From an uncultured Odoribacter sp. (lineage in GTDB: Bacteria; Bacteroidota; Bacteroidia; Bacteroidales; Marinifilaceae), in assembly GCA_900548135.1 (NCBI GenBank), contig URJC01000023.1, forward strand, positions 1-15,956: a stretch of DNA of 15,956 bases. Direction: 5' to 3'. Made by a program: the position numbers and the translations under genes. Shown here in pieces: positions 1 to 7,152 of this stretch (positions within the stretch are counted from its first letter, which is position 1; each line of letters opens with the position of its first letter). The notes beneath the pieces are model-generated. The model saw nothing but the letters and a program-made list of their open reading frames with translations, made no database searches and was not told the DNA's origin.

Positions 1-1996
1 GATTCTGGTCAATGAATTCCACTCCTGTAATCGCTTTTAAGTCTCCCGAGAGTTTATCAAAACTTCCGGTACGATCAGAATAATCCCCATAATATTTTTT
101 TAAAGCTGGCACCAAGATCTTTTTAATTAAAGTGCTTTTACCAGAACCACTTACACCGGTTACTGCAACCATAACTTTCAATGGAAAACTGACTGTAATG
201 TGTTTCAGATTATTTTCTGTTGCTCCGGAAATTGTTATCTTTTTGTTCCAGGTACGTTTTTCTTTTGCGACTTCAATCCTGCGTTTGCCATAAATATAAT
301 CAGCTGTTAACGTATTGGCCTGTTTCAGCTGTTTCATATCCCCCTGAAAGACAACTTCACCACCTAAACGTCCTGCTAATGGTCCGATATCGATAATTTC
401 GTCTGCCGCTTTTATAATATCTTCGTCATGTTCCACAACAATGACTGTATTACCCAGATCCCGGAGTTTTTTCAACACCCGGATCAGTTGTTCTGTGTCC
501 CGGGAATGTAAACCAATGCTTGGTTCATCTAAAATGTAAAGAGAACCTACCAAAGCCGATCCCAGAGAAGTTGCTAAATTGATACGTTGTGATTCTCCGC
601 CGGACAAAGATGAAGATAAGCGGTTCAAAGTCAGGTATCCAAGTCCGACTTCCAGCAAAAATTCCAGGCGGTTCCGGATATCTGGCAAAATTCTTTCTGC
701 TATCTGCTGCTGGATAGGTGTCAATTCCAGATGATCAAAAAAATCTTTCAAGTCACTGACTGACATATCTACTAATTCCGGTACAGATTTTCCTCCGACT
801 TTTACATAAGCAGCTTCAACTTTCAAGCGGGTACCATGACACAACGGGCATTTTGTCTTTCCGGTATACCTGGCAATCATAACCCGGTTCTGGATTTTGT
901 ATTTTTTAGACTCCAAATAAGTGAAAAAATCATAAATGCCTCCGAAATAGGAACAACCATTCCAGAGCAATTCTTTCTCTTTCTGGTTCAATTCATAATA
1001 AGGCTTATGGACAGGAAAATCCACTTTATGGGCATTCCGGATCAATTCATTTTTCCATTCACTCATTTTTTCACCTCTCCAACACATTACAGCATCTTCA
1101 TAAACACTTAATGATTTATTCGGAACTACTAAATCTTCATCGATACCCAAAATCCGTCCGTATCCTTCACATTTAGGACATGCCCCAATAGGCGAATTAA
1201 AACTGAACATATTCGGGGTCGGGACAGTGAAAGTCATTCCATCTGCCTCAAAACGATTGGAAAAAGAACGAAGTTCTCCGTCAATTTCTATAAAACATTC
1301 TCCTTTACCTTCATAAATAGCTGTTTCTACAGATTCGGAAACACGTGAGACGGTATCCCGTTCCTCGTTGATACCAATCCGGTCAACGACTAGCCACAAA
1401 TCTTCATCAGCCGGAATTTTCTTTTTACTTTCCAAAACATCGTCGATACGCAGAAAATCACTTCCGGCCTTCAAGCGTGCAAATCCCTGGCTAAAAAGTA
1501 ACCTTAAAGTTTCAGGTTGATGCAAATTTTCAGGACGGGAGAGAATAAATGCTGTTTTACCCGTATGAGCCAGAATATAACGGGCAATATCATCCACTTG
1601 ATCGCGTTTTACTTCCCGTCCTGATACAGGAGAAATAGTCCGCCCAATCCGGGCATACAATAATTTAATATAATCGTAAATTTCTGTGGAAGTCCCTACA
1701 GTGGAACGCGGATTAGAAGTATTCACTTTTTGTTCTATGGCCACAGCAGGAGGGATTCCTTTAATATAATCACATTCTGGTTTATTCAGGCGTCCCAGGA
1801 ATTGCCGGGCATAAGCAGACAGGCTCTCCACATAACGGCGCTGTCCTTCGGCATATAAAGTATCAAAGGCTAATGAAGATTTCCCACTTCCTGATACTCC
1901 GGTAATCACAATCAATTTGTTCAACCCTATTTTCAGGTCTATATTTTTCAGATTGTGCACCCGTATTCCCTTCAGGTCAATATATTGCTCATTCAT
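1..1996 (-). CDS. uvrA: Excinuclease ABC subunit A (partial, 3' end outside window)
   Basis: DNA damage-recognition ATPase of UvrABC nucleotide excision repair; it loads UvrB at lesions in the cytoplasm. I translated parts of the open minus-strand frame. The protein starts MNEQYIDLKG. The first Walker A (GVSGSGKSS) is at about residues 33-41. A zinc-module cysteine pair (ACPKC, preceded by FSFNSPIG) lies near 1175, and a second pair (CPLCHGTRL) at 826-850 in the insertion region. An ABC signature (LSGGESQRINLA) is followed by LDEPSIGLH near 520-610, and the second Walker A (GVSGSGKST) is near 130-155. About 665 codons are present of the usual ~940, so the C-terminal quarter, with the second signature and Walker B, lies beyond base 1. 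The start at 1996 is supported by a TAnnTTTG element 22 bases upstream. The segments checked had no stop or frameshift. Bacteroidota can carry more than one UvrA; which paralog this is cannot be told here. Confidence 0.97.
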   Translation of the reverse strand, partial: MNEQYIDLKGIRVHNLKNIDLKIGLNKLIVITGVSGSGKSSLAFDTLYAEGQRRYVESLSAYARQFLGRLNKPECDYIKGIPPAVAIEQKVNTSNPRSTVGTSTEIYDYIKLLYARIGRTISPVSGREVKRDQVDDIARYILAHTGKTAFILSRPENLHQPETLRLLFSQGFARLKAGSDFLRIDDVLESKKKIPADEDLWLVVDRIGINEERDTVSRVSESVETAIYEGKGECFIEIDGELRSFSNRFEADGMTFTVPTPNMFSFNSPIGACPKCEGYGRILGIDEDLVVPNKSLSVYEDAVMCWRGEKMSEWKNELIRNAHKVDFPVHKPYYELNQKEKELLWNGCSYFGGIYDFFTYLESKKYKIQNRVMIARYTGKTKCPLCHGTRLKVEAAYVKVGGKSVPELVDMSVSDLKDFFDHLELTPIQQQIAERILPDIRNRLEFLLEVGLGYLTLNRLSSSLSGGESQRINLATSLGSALVGSLYILDEPSIGLHSRDTEQLIRVLKKLRDLGNTVIVVEHDEDIIKAADEIIDIGPLAGRLGGEVVFQGDMKQLKQANTLTADYIYGKRRIEVAKEKRTWNKKITISGATENNLKHITVSFPLKVMVAVTGVSGSGKSTLIKKILVPALKKYYGDYSDRTGSFDKLSGDLKAITGVEFIDQN

Positions 1997-2017
1997 AAAT
2001 ATTCATTTTCAATCTTA

Positions 2018-2025
2018 CAAAGATA
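2018..2025 (-). promoter_or_regulatory. Promoter -7 element for uvrA
   Basis: The minus strand reads TATCTTTG, matching the Bacteroidota sigma-ABfr -7 consensus TAnnTTTG. It ends 22 bases before the uvrA start, implying a leader of about 15 nt. No TTG sits 19-21 bases upstream; that position is in the T-rich tail of the preceding terminator. Confidence 0.65.
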
Positions 2026-2051
2026 ATGAAAATGTGCAATTGAGAAAAAAA

Positions 2052-2080
2052 TAAAAGCACCCTTGCGCAGGGTGCTTTTA
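2052..2080 (-). terminator. Intrinsic terminator of the rpsF-rpsR-rplI operon
   Basis: A perfect 11-bp inverted repeat (2052-2062 with 2070-2080, containing AAAAGCACCC) encloses a 7-nt loop. On the minus strand the stem runs directly into a T-rich tract (TTTTATTTTTTTC). It lies about 55 bases past the rplI stop and just upstream of the uvrA promoter, so it separates ribosomal from repair transcription. The plus side also has a short T run within the stem, but no plus gene precedes it. Confidence 0.9.
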
Positions 2081-2135
2081 AGCGTTTGGAATATGTTTGG
2101 AAATACGTTTATAGTCCGTTAATGACTTTTGTTAA

Positions 2136-2576
2136 TTATTCAGAAACTACATCAAACTGAACATCAACTTTCACTTCACGGTGAAGTTTGATAACAGCGG
2201 TATAAGTTCCTACTTCTTTGATTTCTTTCAGCATAATTTTTTTCCGGTCGATATCAAATCCTTGAGCCATTAAAGCTTCTGAGATCATGATATTATTGAC
2301 GGAACCAAAAATTTTACCTGTACTGCTGGTTTTTGCTCCGACAGTCAATTTGATTTCTGTCAATTTAGCAGCTAATTCTTCAGCCTCAGCTTTCAGTTTA
2401 GCTTCTTTGTGGGCCCGCTGTTTTATATTTTCAGCAACCACTTTTTTAGCAGCTTCAGTAGCCAAAATTGCATATCCCTGAGGAATCAGGTAGTTACGGC
2501 CATATCCGGGTTTTACGTTAATAACGTCATCTTTGTGGCCCAGATTTGCGATATCTGTTAATAATATAATCTGCAT
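2136..2576 (-). CDS. rplI: 50S ribosomal protein bL9
   Basis: bL9 binds 23S rRNA near the L1 stalk base with its N-terminal domain and projects a C-terminal domain on a long helix. The 146-residue product is close to the usual ~149. The N-terminal domain shows MQIILLTDIANLG and the glycine-rich VKPGYGRNYLIPQG segment conserved in bL9. A charged helix of about residues 40-75 (KKVVAENIKQRAHKE and on) connects to a C-terminal domain containing GKIFGSVN. It is the last gene of the rpsF-rpsR-rplI operon, 17 bases after rpsR. It is preceded by AAAAGGAGG with a 7-base spacer, the strongest Shine-Dalgarno sequence in the window and unusual for this lineage. The terminator at 2052-2080 follows. Confidence 0.98.
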   Translation of the reverse strand: MQIILLTDIANLGHKDDVINVKPGYGRNYLIPQGYAILATEAAKKVVAENIKQRAHKEAKLKAEAEELAAKLTEIKLTVGAKTSSTGKIFGSVNNIMISEALMAQGFDIDRKKIMLKEIKEVGTYTAVIKLHREVKVDVQFDVVSE

Positions 2577-2583
2577 TTCGTGT

Positions 2584-2592
2584 CCTCCTTTT
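2584..2592 (-). promoter_or_regulatory. Strong Shine-Dalgarno of rplI
   Basis: The minus strand reads AAAAGGAGG, then ACACGAA, then the rplI ATG. At least eight contiguous bases (AAAGGAGG) can pair with a standard CCUCC-containing 16S 3' tail, at a near-ideal 7-base spacing. Starts of uvrA, rpsF, mltG, the SDR gene, gyrA and others here have no such sequence. It begins one base after the rpsR stop codon. Confidence 0.8.
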
Positions 2593-2593
2593 A

Positions 2594-2863
2594 TTATTTC
2601 ATCAAATCGGTTACGTAGGGCAACAAAGCAAGATGTCTTGCTCTCTTTACAGCAGTTGCAACTTTTCTCTGATATTTCACAGAAGTTCCGGTAATTCTCC
2701 GGGGAAGAATTTTTCCCTGTTCGTTTAAAAATTTCTTCAGGAATTCAGGATCTTTGTAATCGATGAATTTGATTCTTGCTTTTCTGAAACGGCAGTATTT
2801 TTTCTTTTTAACATCCACCGTTGGGGGGGTCAGATATCTGATTTCACTTTCGTTTTGTGCCAT
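2594..2863 (-). CDS. rpsR: 30S ribosomal protein bS18
   Basis: bS18 pairs with bS6 on the 30S platform next to the 16S rRNA 3' end. The 89-residue product carries the family core: KKYCRFRK at about residues 20-28, [24 protein letters not shown] and [21 protein letters not shown]. It is longer than the 75-residue E. coli protein through an N-terminal extension ([16 protein letters not shown]). A C7 run (G7 on plus, 2823-2829) encodes the LTPPT stretch. The start lies 3 bases after the rpsF stop, so translation is probably coupled. An AGGAG lies 9 bases upstream, inside the last codons of rpsF. In Bacteroidota, bS6, bS18 and bS21 form the pocket that sequesters the anti-Shine-Dalgarno, which makes this start region of interest. 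Confidence 0.98.
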   Translation of the reverse strand: MAQNESEIRYLTPPTVDVKKKKYCRFRKARIKFIDYKDPEFLKKFLNEQGKILPRRITGTSVKYQRKVATAVKRARHLALLPYVTDLMK

Positions 2864-2866
2864 GAC

Positions 2867-3214
2867 TTATTTCTCCTCTTGTTTAGCTAATTTACTTCTT
2901 CTTTTTAAAGTATACTCATAAGCATACTTGTCTAATCTAAACGTTAAAAAACGAATAACTCTTTCGTCGCGTCTGTAAGCAGTCTCCAGTTTATCAACCA
3001 GTGAACCTTCTGCTTCAAACTGCAACAAGTGATAGAATCCGGTCGTTTTTTTCTGGATCGGATAAGCCAACTTGCGAAGTCCCCAAGCTTCCTCGTGTTC
3101 AATCGTGCCACCATTCTCGGTGATAGCGCTCTTGAATTTTTCTACCGCTTCCTTTATCTGCTGTTCAGATAAAACGGGAGTTGTAATGAAAACGGTCTCG
3201 TAATGATTCAACAT
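2867..3214 (-). CDS. rpsF: 30S ribosomal protein bS6
   Basis: bS6 forms a heterodimer with bS18 on the platform of the small subunit. The 115-residue product starts [17 protein letters not shown] and carries the bS6 fold motifs: an [16 protein letters not shown] strand-turn region at about residues 38-53, [10 protein letters not shown], and [19 protein letters not shown] near the C-terminus, followed by a basic and acidic tail. A start at 3280 would add 22 residues, but the promoter -7 element (3254-3261) lies inside that extension, so 3214 is chosen. No Shine-Dalgarno precedes it; the region is A/T-rich. First gene of the operon with rpsR and rplI. The predicted leader of about 33 nt looks too short for the structured S6:S18 regulatory RNA known from other bacteria. 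Confidence 0.97.
   Translation of the reverse strand: MLNHYETVFITTPVLSEQQIKEAVEKFKSAITENGGTIEHEEAWGLRKLAYPIQKKTTGFYHLLQFEAEGSLVDKLETAYRRDERVIRFLTFRLDKYAYEYTLKRRSKLAKQEEK
2873..2877 (-). promoter_or_regulatory. Shine-Dalgarno of rpsR inside the rpsF 3' end
   Basis: The minus strand reads GAGGAGAAATAAGTCATG. GAG GAG AAA TAA are the last two Glu codons, Lys and stop of rpsF, and AGGAG sits 9 bases before the rpsR start. It is weaker than the rplI site but clear against the SD-free starts around it. Confidence 0.65.
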
Positions 3215-3253
3215 AATGATTTGATTATTAGTATAAAAATAATTTATCGGGCG

Positions 3254-3284
3254 CAAAGGTAGTATTTTTGCCTGAAACAAACAA
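3254..3284 (-). promoter_or_regulatory. Promoter of the rpsF-rpsR-rplI operon
   Basis: On the minus strand TTG (3282-3284) is followed by 20 bases and then TACCTTTG (3254-3261). This matches both elements and the spacing of the Bacteroidota promoter (TTG, 19-21 bases, TAnnTTTG). It is the only unit here where both boxes fit exactly. Transcription would begin near 3247. The rest of 3285-3397 shows no clear terminator for mltG and no gene. Confidence 0.85.
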
Positions 3285-3397
3285 GAAAATAGGCAGTTAA
3301 TCTGTTATACCTTCCCCGGGTTTTATTTAATAATCCCTTCCATGTTTGTTCGCTTAACCGTATGTGATACTATAATCAGTAATAAATAATTCTCATT

Positions 3398-4420
3398 TCA
3401 ATAAATCTTCATTCTATTTAATGCCCGGTGGTAGGCTGCGGCATGACGGTTATGTTCCCGCAGAGTACGGGAAAAATAATGTCTGCCAGAAAAATCATCT
3501 TTGGCACAAAAAAACATATAATCATGATGCTGATAGTTAAGAACAGCGTCAATTACTTTTATTGAGGGCATACGGACCGGACCGGGAGGAAGCCCGGCAT
3601 ATTTATAAGTATTGTAGGGGGATTCAATTTCCATATGTTTATCTAAAACACGCTTTAATGAAAAATCCCCTAAGGCAAATTTCAAGGTGGGGCAAGCCTC
3701 CAATTTCCAACCTTTTTTTAACCGGTTGATATAAACTCCTGCGATGGCAGGGAATTCATCTGTTTTATTTGTCTCTTCTTCCACAATAGAGGCTACAATA
3801 GTAATGTCCATGGGAGAGAGGCCTGCTTGGCTAGCTTTATCTAAACGTTCTTCATTCCAGAATCTGTGATATTCAGTATACATTCTGGTAATAAAATCTT
3901 CCAAATCAGTATTCCAGAATATCTGATAAGTATTGGGAATAAACATACCCAAGACATTTTCTGGTGTAAATCCCAGTTTTTTTACGTATTCAGGATTTCT
4001 GATTATTTTCAGAAAAGCACCGGAATCGATTGCCAACTGACGGGATAAGGTCCCTGCAAAATCTTCCAGTGTACGTATATTATTAAAAGTAAAACGAACA
4101 GCTTCCTGTCGTCCGGAGCGTAACATATTTATCAGCTGTTTGTTATTCATACCATCCAGAATACGGTACCGTCCGGCTTTAATTGACTGGGGATACTTTT
4201 TTAACTCAGCCACCTGTGTGAAAGTATAAGTATTCCGGATATATTTTTTATCTAACAACAACTGTTTTACTGTTTCAAAAGAATCTCCGGGCATAATAAA
4301 AATAATCCCATTGTCCGGGACCGTAACATTGGGACGTTGAAGGAAATAGTAATACCCACCCCCTGCAACACCAGCCAAAAATACCAGTAATCCTATTATA
4401 ATTCCTACTATTCGTTTCAT
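3398..4420 (-). CDS. mltG: Endolytic murein transglycosylase MltG (YceG-like)
   Basis: Inner-membrane lytic transglycosylase that cleaves nascent peptidoglycan strands internally and is thought to set glycan length. The 340-residue product has one N-terminal membrane anchor (about residues 4-27), a LysM-like segment (about 35-105) and the YceG catalytic domain. Visible motifs are ASIVEEETNK, in which E214 matches the catalytic glutamate of E. coli MltG; AGVYINRLKKGWKLEACPT; SPYNTYKYAGLPPGPVRMPS (about 267-286); and a C-terminal HYFSRTLREHN. Length is normal for the family (about 340). The start follows the preceding gene's stop by 25 bases, making this the last gene of the operon beginning at 7962. 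No Shine-Dalgarno is seen. Confidence 0.95.
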   Translation of the reverse strand: MKRIVGIIIGLLVFLAGVAGGGYYYFLQRPNVTVPDNGIIFIMPGDSFETVKQLLLDKKYIRNTYTFTQVAELKKYPQSIKAGRYRILDGMNNKQLINMLRSGRQEAVRFTFNNIRTLEDFAGTLSRQLAIDSGAFLKIIRNPEYVKKLGFTPENVLGMFIPNTYQIFWNTDLEDFITRMYTEYHRFWNEERLDKASQAGLSPMDITIVASIVEEETNKTDEFPAIAGVYINRLKKGWKLEACPTLKFALGDFSLKRVLDKHMEIESPYNTYKYAGLPPGPVRMPSIKVIDAVLNYQHHDYMFFCAKDDFSGRHYFSRTLREHNRHAAAYHRALNRMKIY

Positions 4421-4445
4421 ATCATGGACAAATCTTCATAACAAA

Positions 4446-5492
4446 CTATTCTTCATTTCGAAAATACAGCATATAATAGTTCATATCCCGGTCCGGATCA
4501 TATCCTTTCCGGATGTATTTCTTTTCTCCATGGATATAAACATGAAAATTTTTGTCTAATTTCAGTACATGTTTGAAATATTTTTTCTCATCTTTGACTG
4601 CATAATCAGAAACAGTAAACTCATTGGGAAGTTCCATATTATTATCGGTTTCATACTGGCATTTGAAATTTTCAAATGCATTAATTACCTCTGGTTCCTG
4701 AACGACTTCTTCCTTAAAACGATTTTCTGAAAAGACATCAGCATCTTTAAAAAAATTGATAGAACGATTCAGCATATCAATCTGGTCAGCCCGGGGAACA
4801 TCGTTTTCTTGATTATAAATGTCCTTAACAAAGTTTTTACAAAGATTCAGATAATTGGAGGTCTGAAAATAACTATCATCCCCTGGTTGTAATCCCAGAA
4901 AATCAGTGGTCCAATATACGGCTTCTTTGGTGTTTGTTTTATCCAAAATACACACTTTATATCCATTTTCCCGGTTTACATTAAAAACAATACAGGCTTT
5001 ATCCAATTTTTTGATATTAATTCCGGATTCACCTACCAATTGATAAGTATTCTGATTCATTACAATTTTCAGAAAGGTATCTTTGGTTTCGGATTTAAAA
5101 ATACCAATGGCATCACAAACGCCTTCTTCTATATTGCAATTCCGGAAATGAACAATATATACTTCCCCGGATTTGATATTGGGATTATTGGATTGTTCAA
5201 ACAAATGATTCGCAATTTCAACGGATTGCGGATAAAATTCCAATTCGTTATCGAAAACTGCGGTTATCGAAGCATAAACCGGATTATTCATCAGTTCATC
5301 TTCATAGGGCAGGAAATTATAATAAGCATCTTTTTTAAAGGCCGAAAGAAAATAACTTTTCAATAAATTCAGTATATCTGAATCATCCGGCAGAAAACAG
5401 CTGTCAGAAAGAGTAAGGGTTCCTCCTTCAAATTTATTCCCGACGTTGTGGATCACAATGTTAGCTATCTCACAATTTTCAAAATTTATCAT
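4446..5492 (-). CDS. Nucleoid-associated protein, NdpA/YejK family (37-kDa type)
   Basis: I recognise this 348-residue protein as the Bacteroidota form of the 37-kDa nucleoid-associated family (YejK/NdpA), from the opening pattern (INFENCEIANIVIHNVGNK), an acidic-aromatic middle (YNFLPYEDELMNNPVYASI), LDKACIVFNVNRENGYKVC at about residues 162-180, and EAVYWTTDFLGL followed by a tyrosine-rich YLNLCKNFV stretch. E. coli YejK copurifies with the nucleoid, but its molecular job is not settled. There is no signal peptide or membrane segment, so it is cytoplasmic. It lies 18 bases after the DUF3078 gene and 25 before mltG in one operon; the link to envelope genes is unexplained. Family assignment rests on recalled patterns. 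Confidence 0.75.
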   Translation of the reverse strand: MINFENCEIANIVIHNVGNKFEGGTLTLSDSCFLPDDSDILNLLKSYFLSAFKKDAYYNFLPYEDELMNNPVYASITAVFDNELEFYPQSVEIANHLFEQSNNPNIKSGEVYIVHFRNCNIEEGVCDAIGIFKSETKDTFLKIVMNQNTYQLVGESGINIKKLDKACIVFNVNRENGYKVCILDKTNTKEAVYWTTDFLGLQPGDDSYFQTSNYLNLCKNFVKDIYNQENDVPRADQIDMLNRSINFFKDADVFSENRFKEEVVQEPEVINAFENFKCQYETDNNMELPNEFTVSDYAVKDEKKYFKHVLKLDKNFHVYIHGEKKYIRKGYDPDRDMNYYMLYFRNEE

Positions 5493-5510
5493 TTTAAATT
5501 ATTTTTATTT

Positions 5511-7145
5511 TTAAAACCTGAATTTTATACCCAAGTTCAGATTTTCTTTGAACTGCAATTTGCGGGAATAATTTTCATCATATATCGTTTCTGTGTAAAT
5601 GGAAGCCGATATAAAATAATTAATTTTGAAACTAAGTGTCATTTTCCAGTTGGCTGTCAAAGGAATATGCTTTTTTTCTTCGTTGTCTTTTCCCGGATTT
5701 ATGTATTTGTCTTTTCTTTCATAACTCATAAATACCTTTAATTCATTATTGACACTCATGATATTGAACAAGTTGTTCAATTTGCTGATGACATTCAACT
5801 GTGCACCGGCTTCCCGTTTATATCTTTTTCCTTCCTCTTTAACACCATAGCGTGAAGCCTGTATTTTTGCCGTATCCCGGACAAAATTCCATTTTCCGGC
5901 AATCGGGGAGAGTACCAGTGAAAAATTATCACTCGGCTTAAAATCCATACCCAAAGATAAAGTAAAATATCCCGGACTCATAAAATTTGCTACCAGTTTT
6001 TTGTCTTTATCTTTCGGATAATCGTAAGAATTGAATAATTGGGTCAACATATTAAACTGGGCTGTATAATACCAATGTCTGAATGCCTTTTGACCCAATT
6101 TGGAGTTTAATTCAAAACGGTCTTCATTTTTACGGATTTCTTCACTACCATTTTTCATAAACCCAAAACGGTAATGCATCCAGTTTTCCCAACTCGTTTT
6201 ATTCCGGTTATAGTTCCAATAATAACGCAAATTACTCACCAATGACAAGGAATTCTCACCACCACTGGCCCAGTTTGCCAATTTTCCCTGACTCATAGCT
6301 AACTCCACCTCGGAATAATAGGTCCAGTAACGTCGGTGCAATTCCCCGATAATTGGTTCACGCATCGTAAAAAAGTTACTCGGCAACACATTGGGAATTT
6401 CGCCGGGGGGGGCTTTCTTCTGGATAACTGGTGTCTTGTAAATATCTTCGTCCATATATATTTTTAGACGATTACCTTCAGGCATTACCTGTATCCAAGT
6501 CCCCAATGTATCCCCCGTTCTGTTACAAGCCCAAAAACGATAAAACTTCATTTGTCCGTTATTGGCCCAAAAACGGATGGAATTATCAGCCATATTCAAA
6601 ACTTCCAGAAAAACAGAGTCCCGGCTGGCTTCACGAAGCCAGATATAGTTAGAGTCTCCTTGAACATAATTGACAAAAGTTTGTAAATCCGTATTCAGAT
6701 AATCGTCAAAATCACCCGTTAATATAGATTCATTGTTCCTATAAAATTCAATGCTATCGATTGTAATGAATTGCTGTAGTGTACTCAAAGCTTTCTCCTG
6801 TGAAGCCATATTCTTTGCAGTATATCTTTTCAAATATTCAACCACATATTTCAAGCGACGGTTTTCTGCATATTGTATTAAGGTATTGATGGCTTTATTT
6901 ATTTCCGGATCATCAAAATTCTCTTTTTTCAAATTCTGGATGGCATACCGTATTGCTGGTGTCTCTATAAAGCTGTTTTCCAGTGGTTTATAATTCAATC
7001 GAGTAGGAAGGGTGGGACCAGAATATACCCGTTCTTTCACAGGAACCATGGGTAATTTCCGAATTTTCAAAGTGTCCAAATCCTGAGCAACAACAGCACT
7101 AATTCCAATAATACAACAAAAAACGATTAGAAAAAAAAGTTTCAT
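5511..7145 (-). CDS. DUF3078 outer-membrane beta-barrel protein with long N-terminal region
   Basis: A 544-residue exported protein of unknown function. A signal peptide (MKLFFLIVFCCIIGISAVVA, cleavage near residue 20) has no convincing lipobox. Residues about 275-544 match DUF3078, a Bacteroidota outer-membrane barrel family: the hallmark NWASGGENSLS at 291-301, alternating aromatic strands, LSLGMDFKPSDNFSLVLSPIAGK, FISASIYTETIYDE, and a terminal aromatic strand ending GIKFRF, as barrel proteins usually do. Residues about 22-260 are an extra region: first helical and charged (about 60-130), then likely beta-rich with tryptophans. The short DUF3078 proteins I know lack it. A C8 tract (G8 on plus, 6405-6412) encodes Ala-Pro-Pro at 245-247, between the two parts. 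It starts 7 bases after the SDR stop and is followed by the nucleoid-associated gene and mltG. Confidence 0.85.
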   Translation of the reverse strand: MKLFFLIVFCCIIGISAVVAQDLDTLKIRKLPMVPVKERVYSGPTLPTRLNYKPLENSFIETPAIRYAIQNLKKENFDDPEINKAINTLIQYAENRRLKYVVEYLKRYTAKNMASQEKALSTLQQFITIDSIEFYRNNESILTGDFDDYLNTDLQTFVNYVQGDSNYIWLREASRDSVFLEVLNMADNSIRFWANNGQMKFYRFWACNRTGDTLGTWIQVMPEGNRLKIYMDEDIYKTPVIQKKAPPGEIPNVLPSNFFTMREPIIGELHRRYWTYYSEVELAMSQGKLANWASGGENSLSLVSNLRYYWNYNRNKTSWENWMHYRFGFMKNGSEEIRKNEDRFELNSKLGQKAFRHWYYTAQFNMLTQLFNSYDYPKDKDKKLVANFMSPGYFTLSLGMDFKPSDNFSLVLSPIAGKWNFVRDTAKIQASRYGVKEEGKRYKREAGAQLNVISKLNNLFNIMSVNNELKVFMSYERKDKYINPGKDNEEKKHIPLTANWKMTLSFKINYFISASIYTETIYDENYSRKLQFKENLNLGIKFRF

Positions 7146-7152
7146 AGTCAGT

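Noticed and set aside
2823..2829. C7 tract in rpsR as a phase-variation site
   Set aside because: An essential ribosomal gene is unlikely to be switched; the run simply encodes Thr-Pro-Pro.
3215..3280. Longer rpsF start at 3280 adding 22 residues
   Set aside because: The complete promoter lies within this stretch and the residues do not match bS6; the family start is at 3214.
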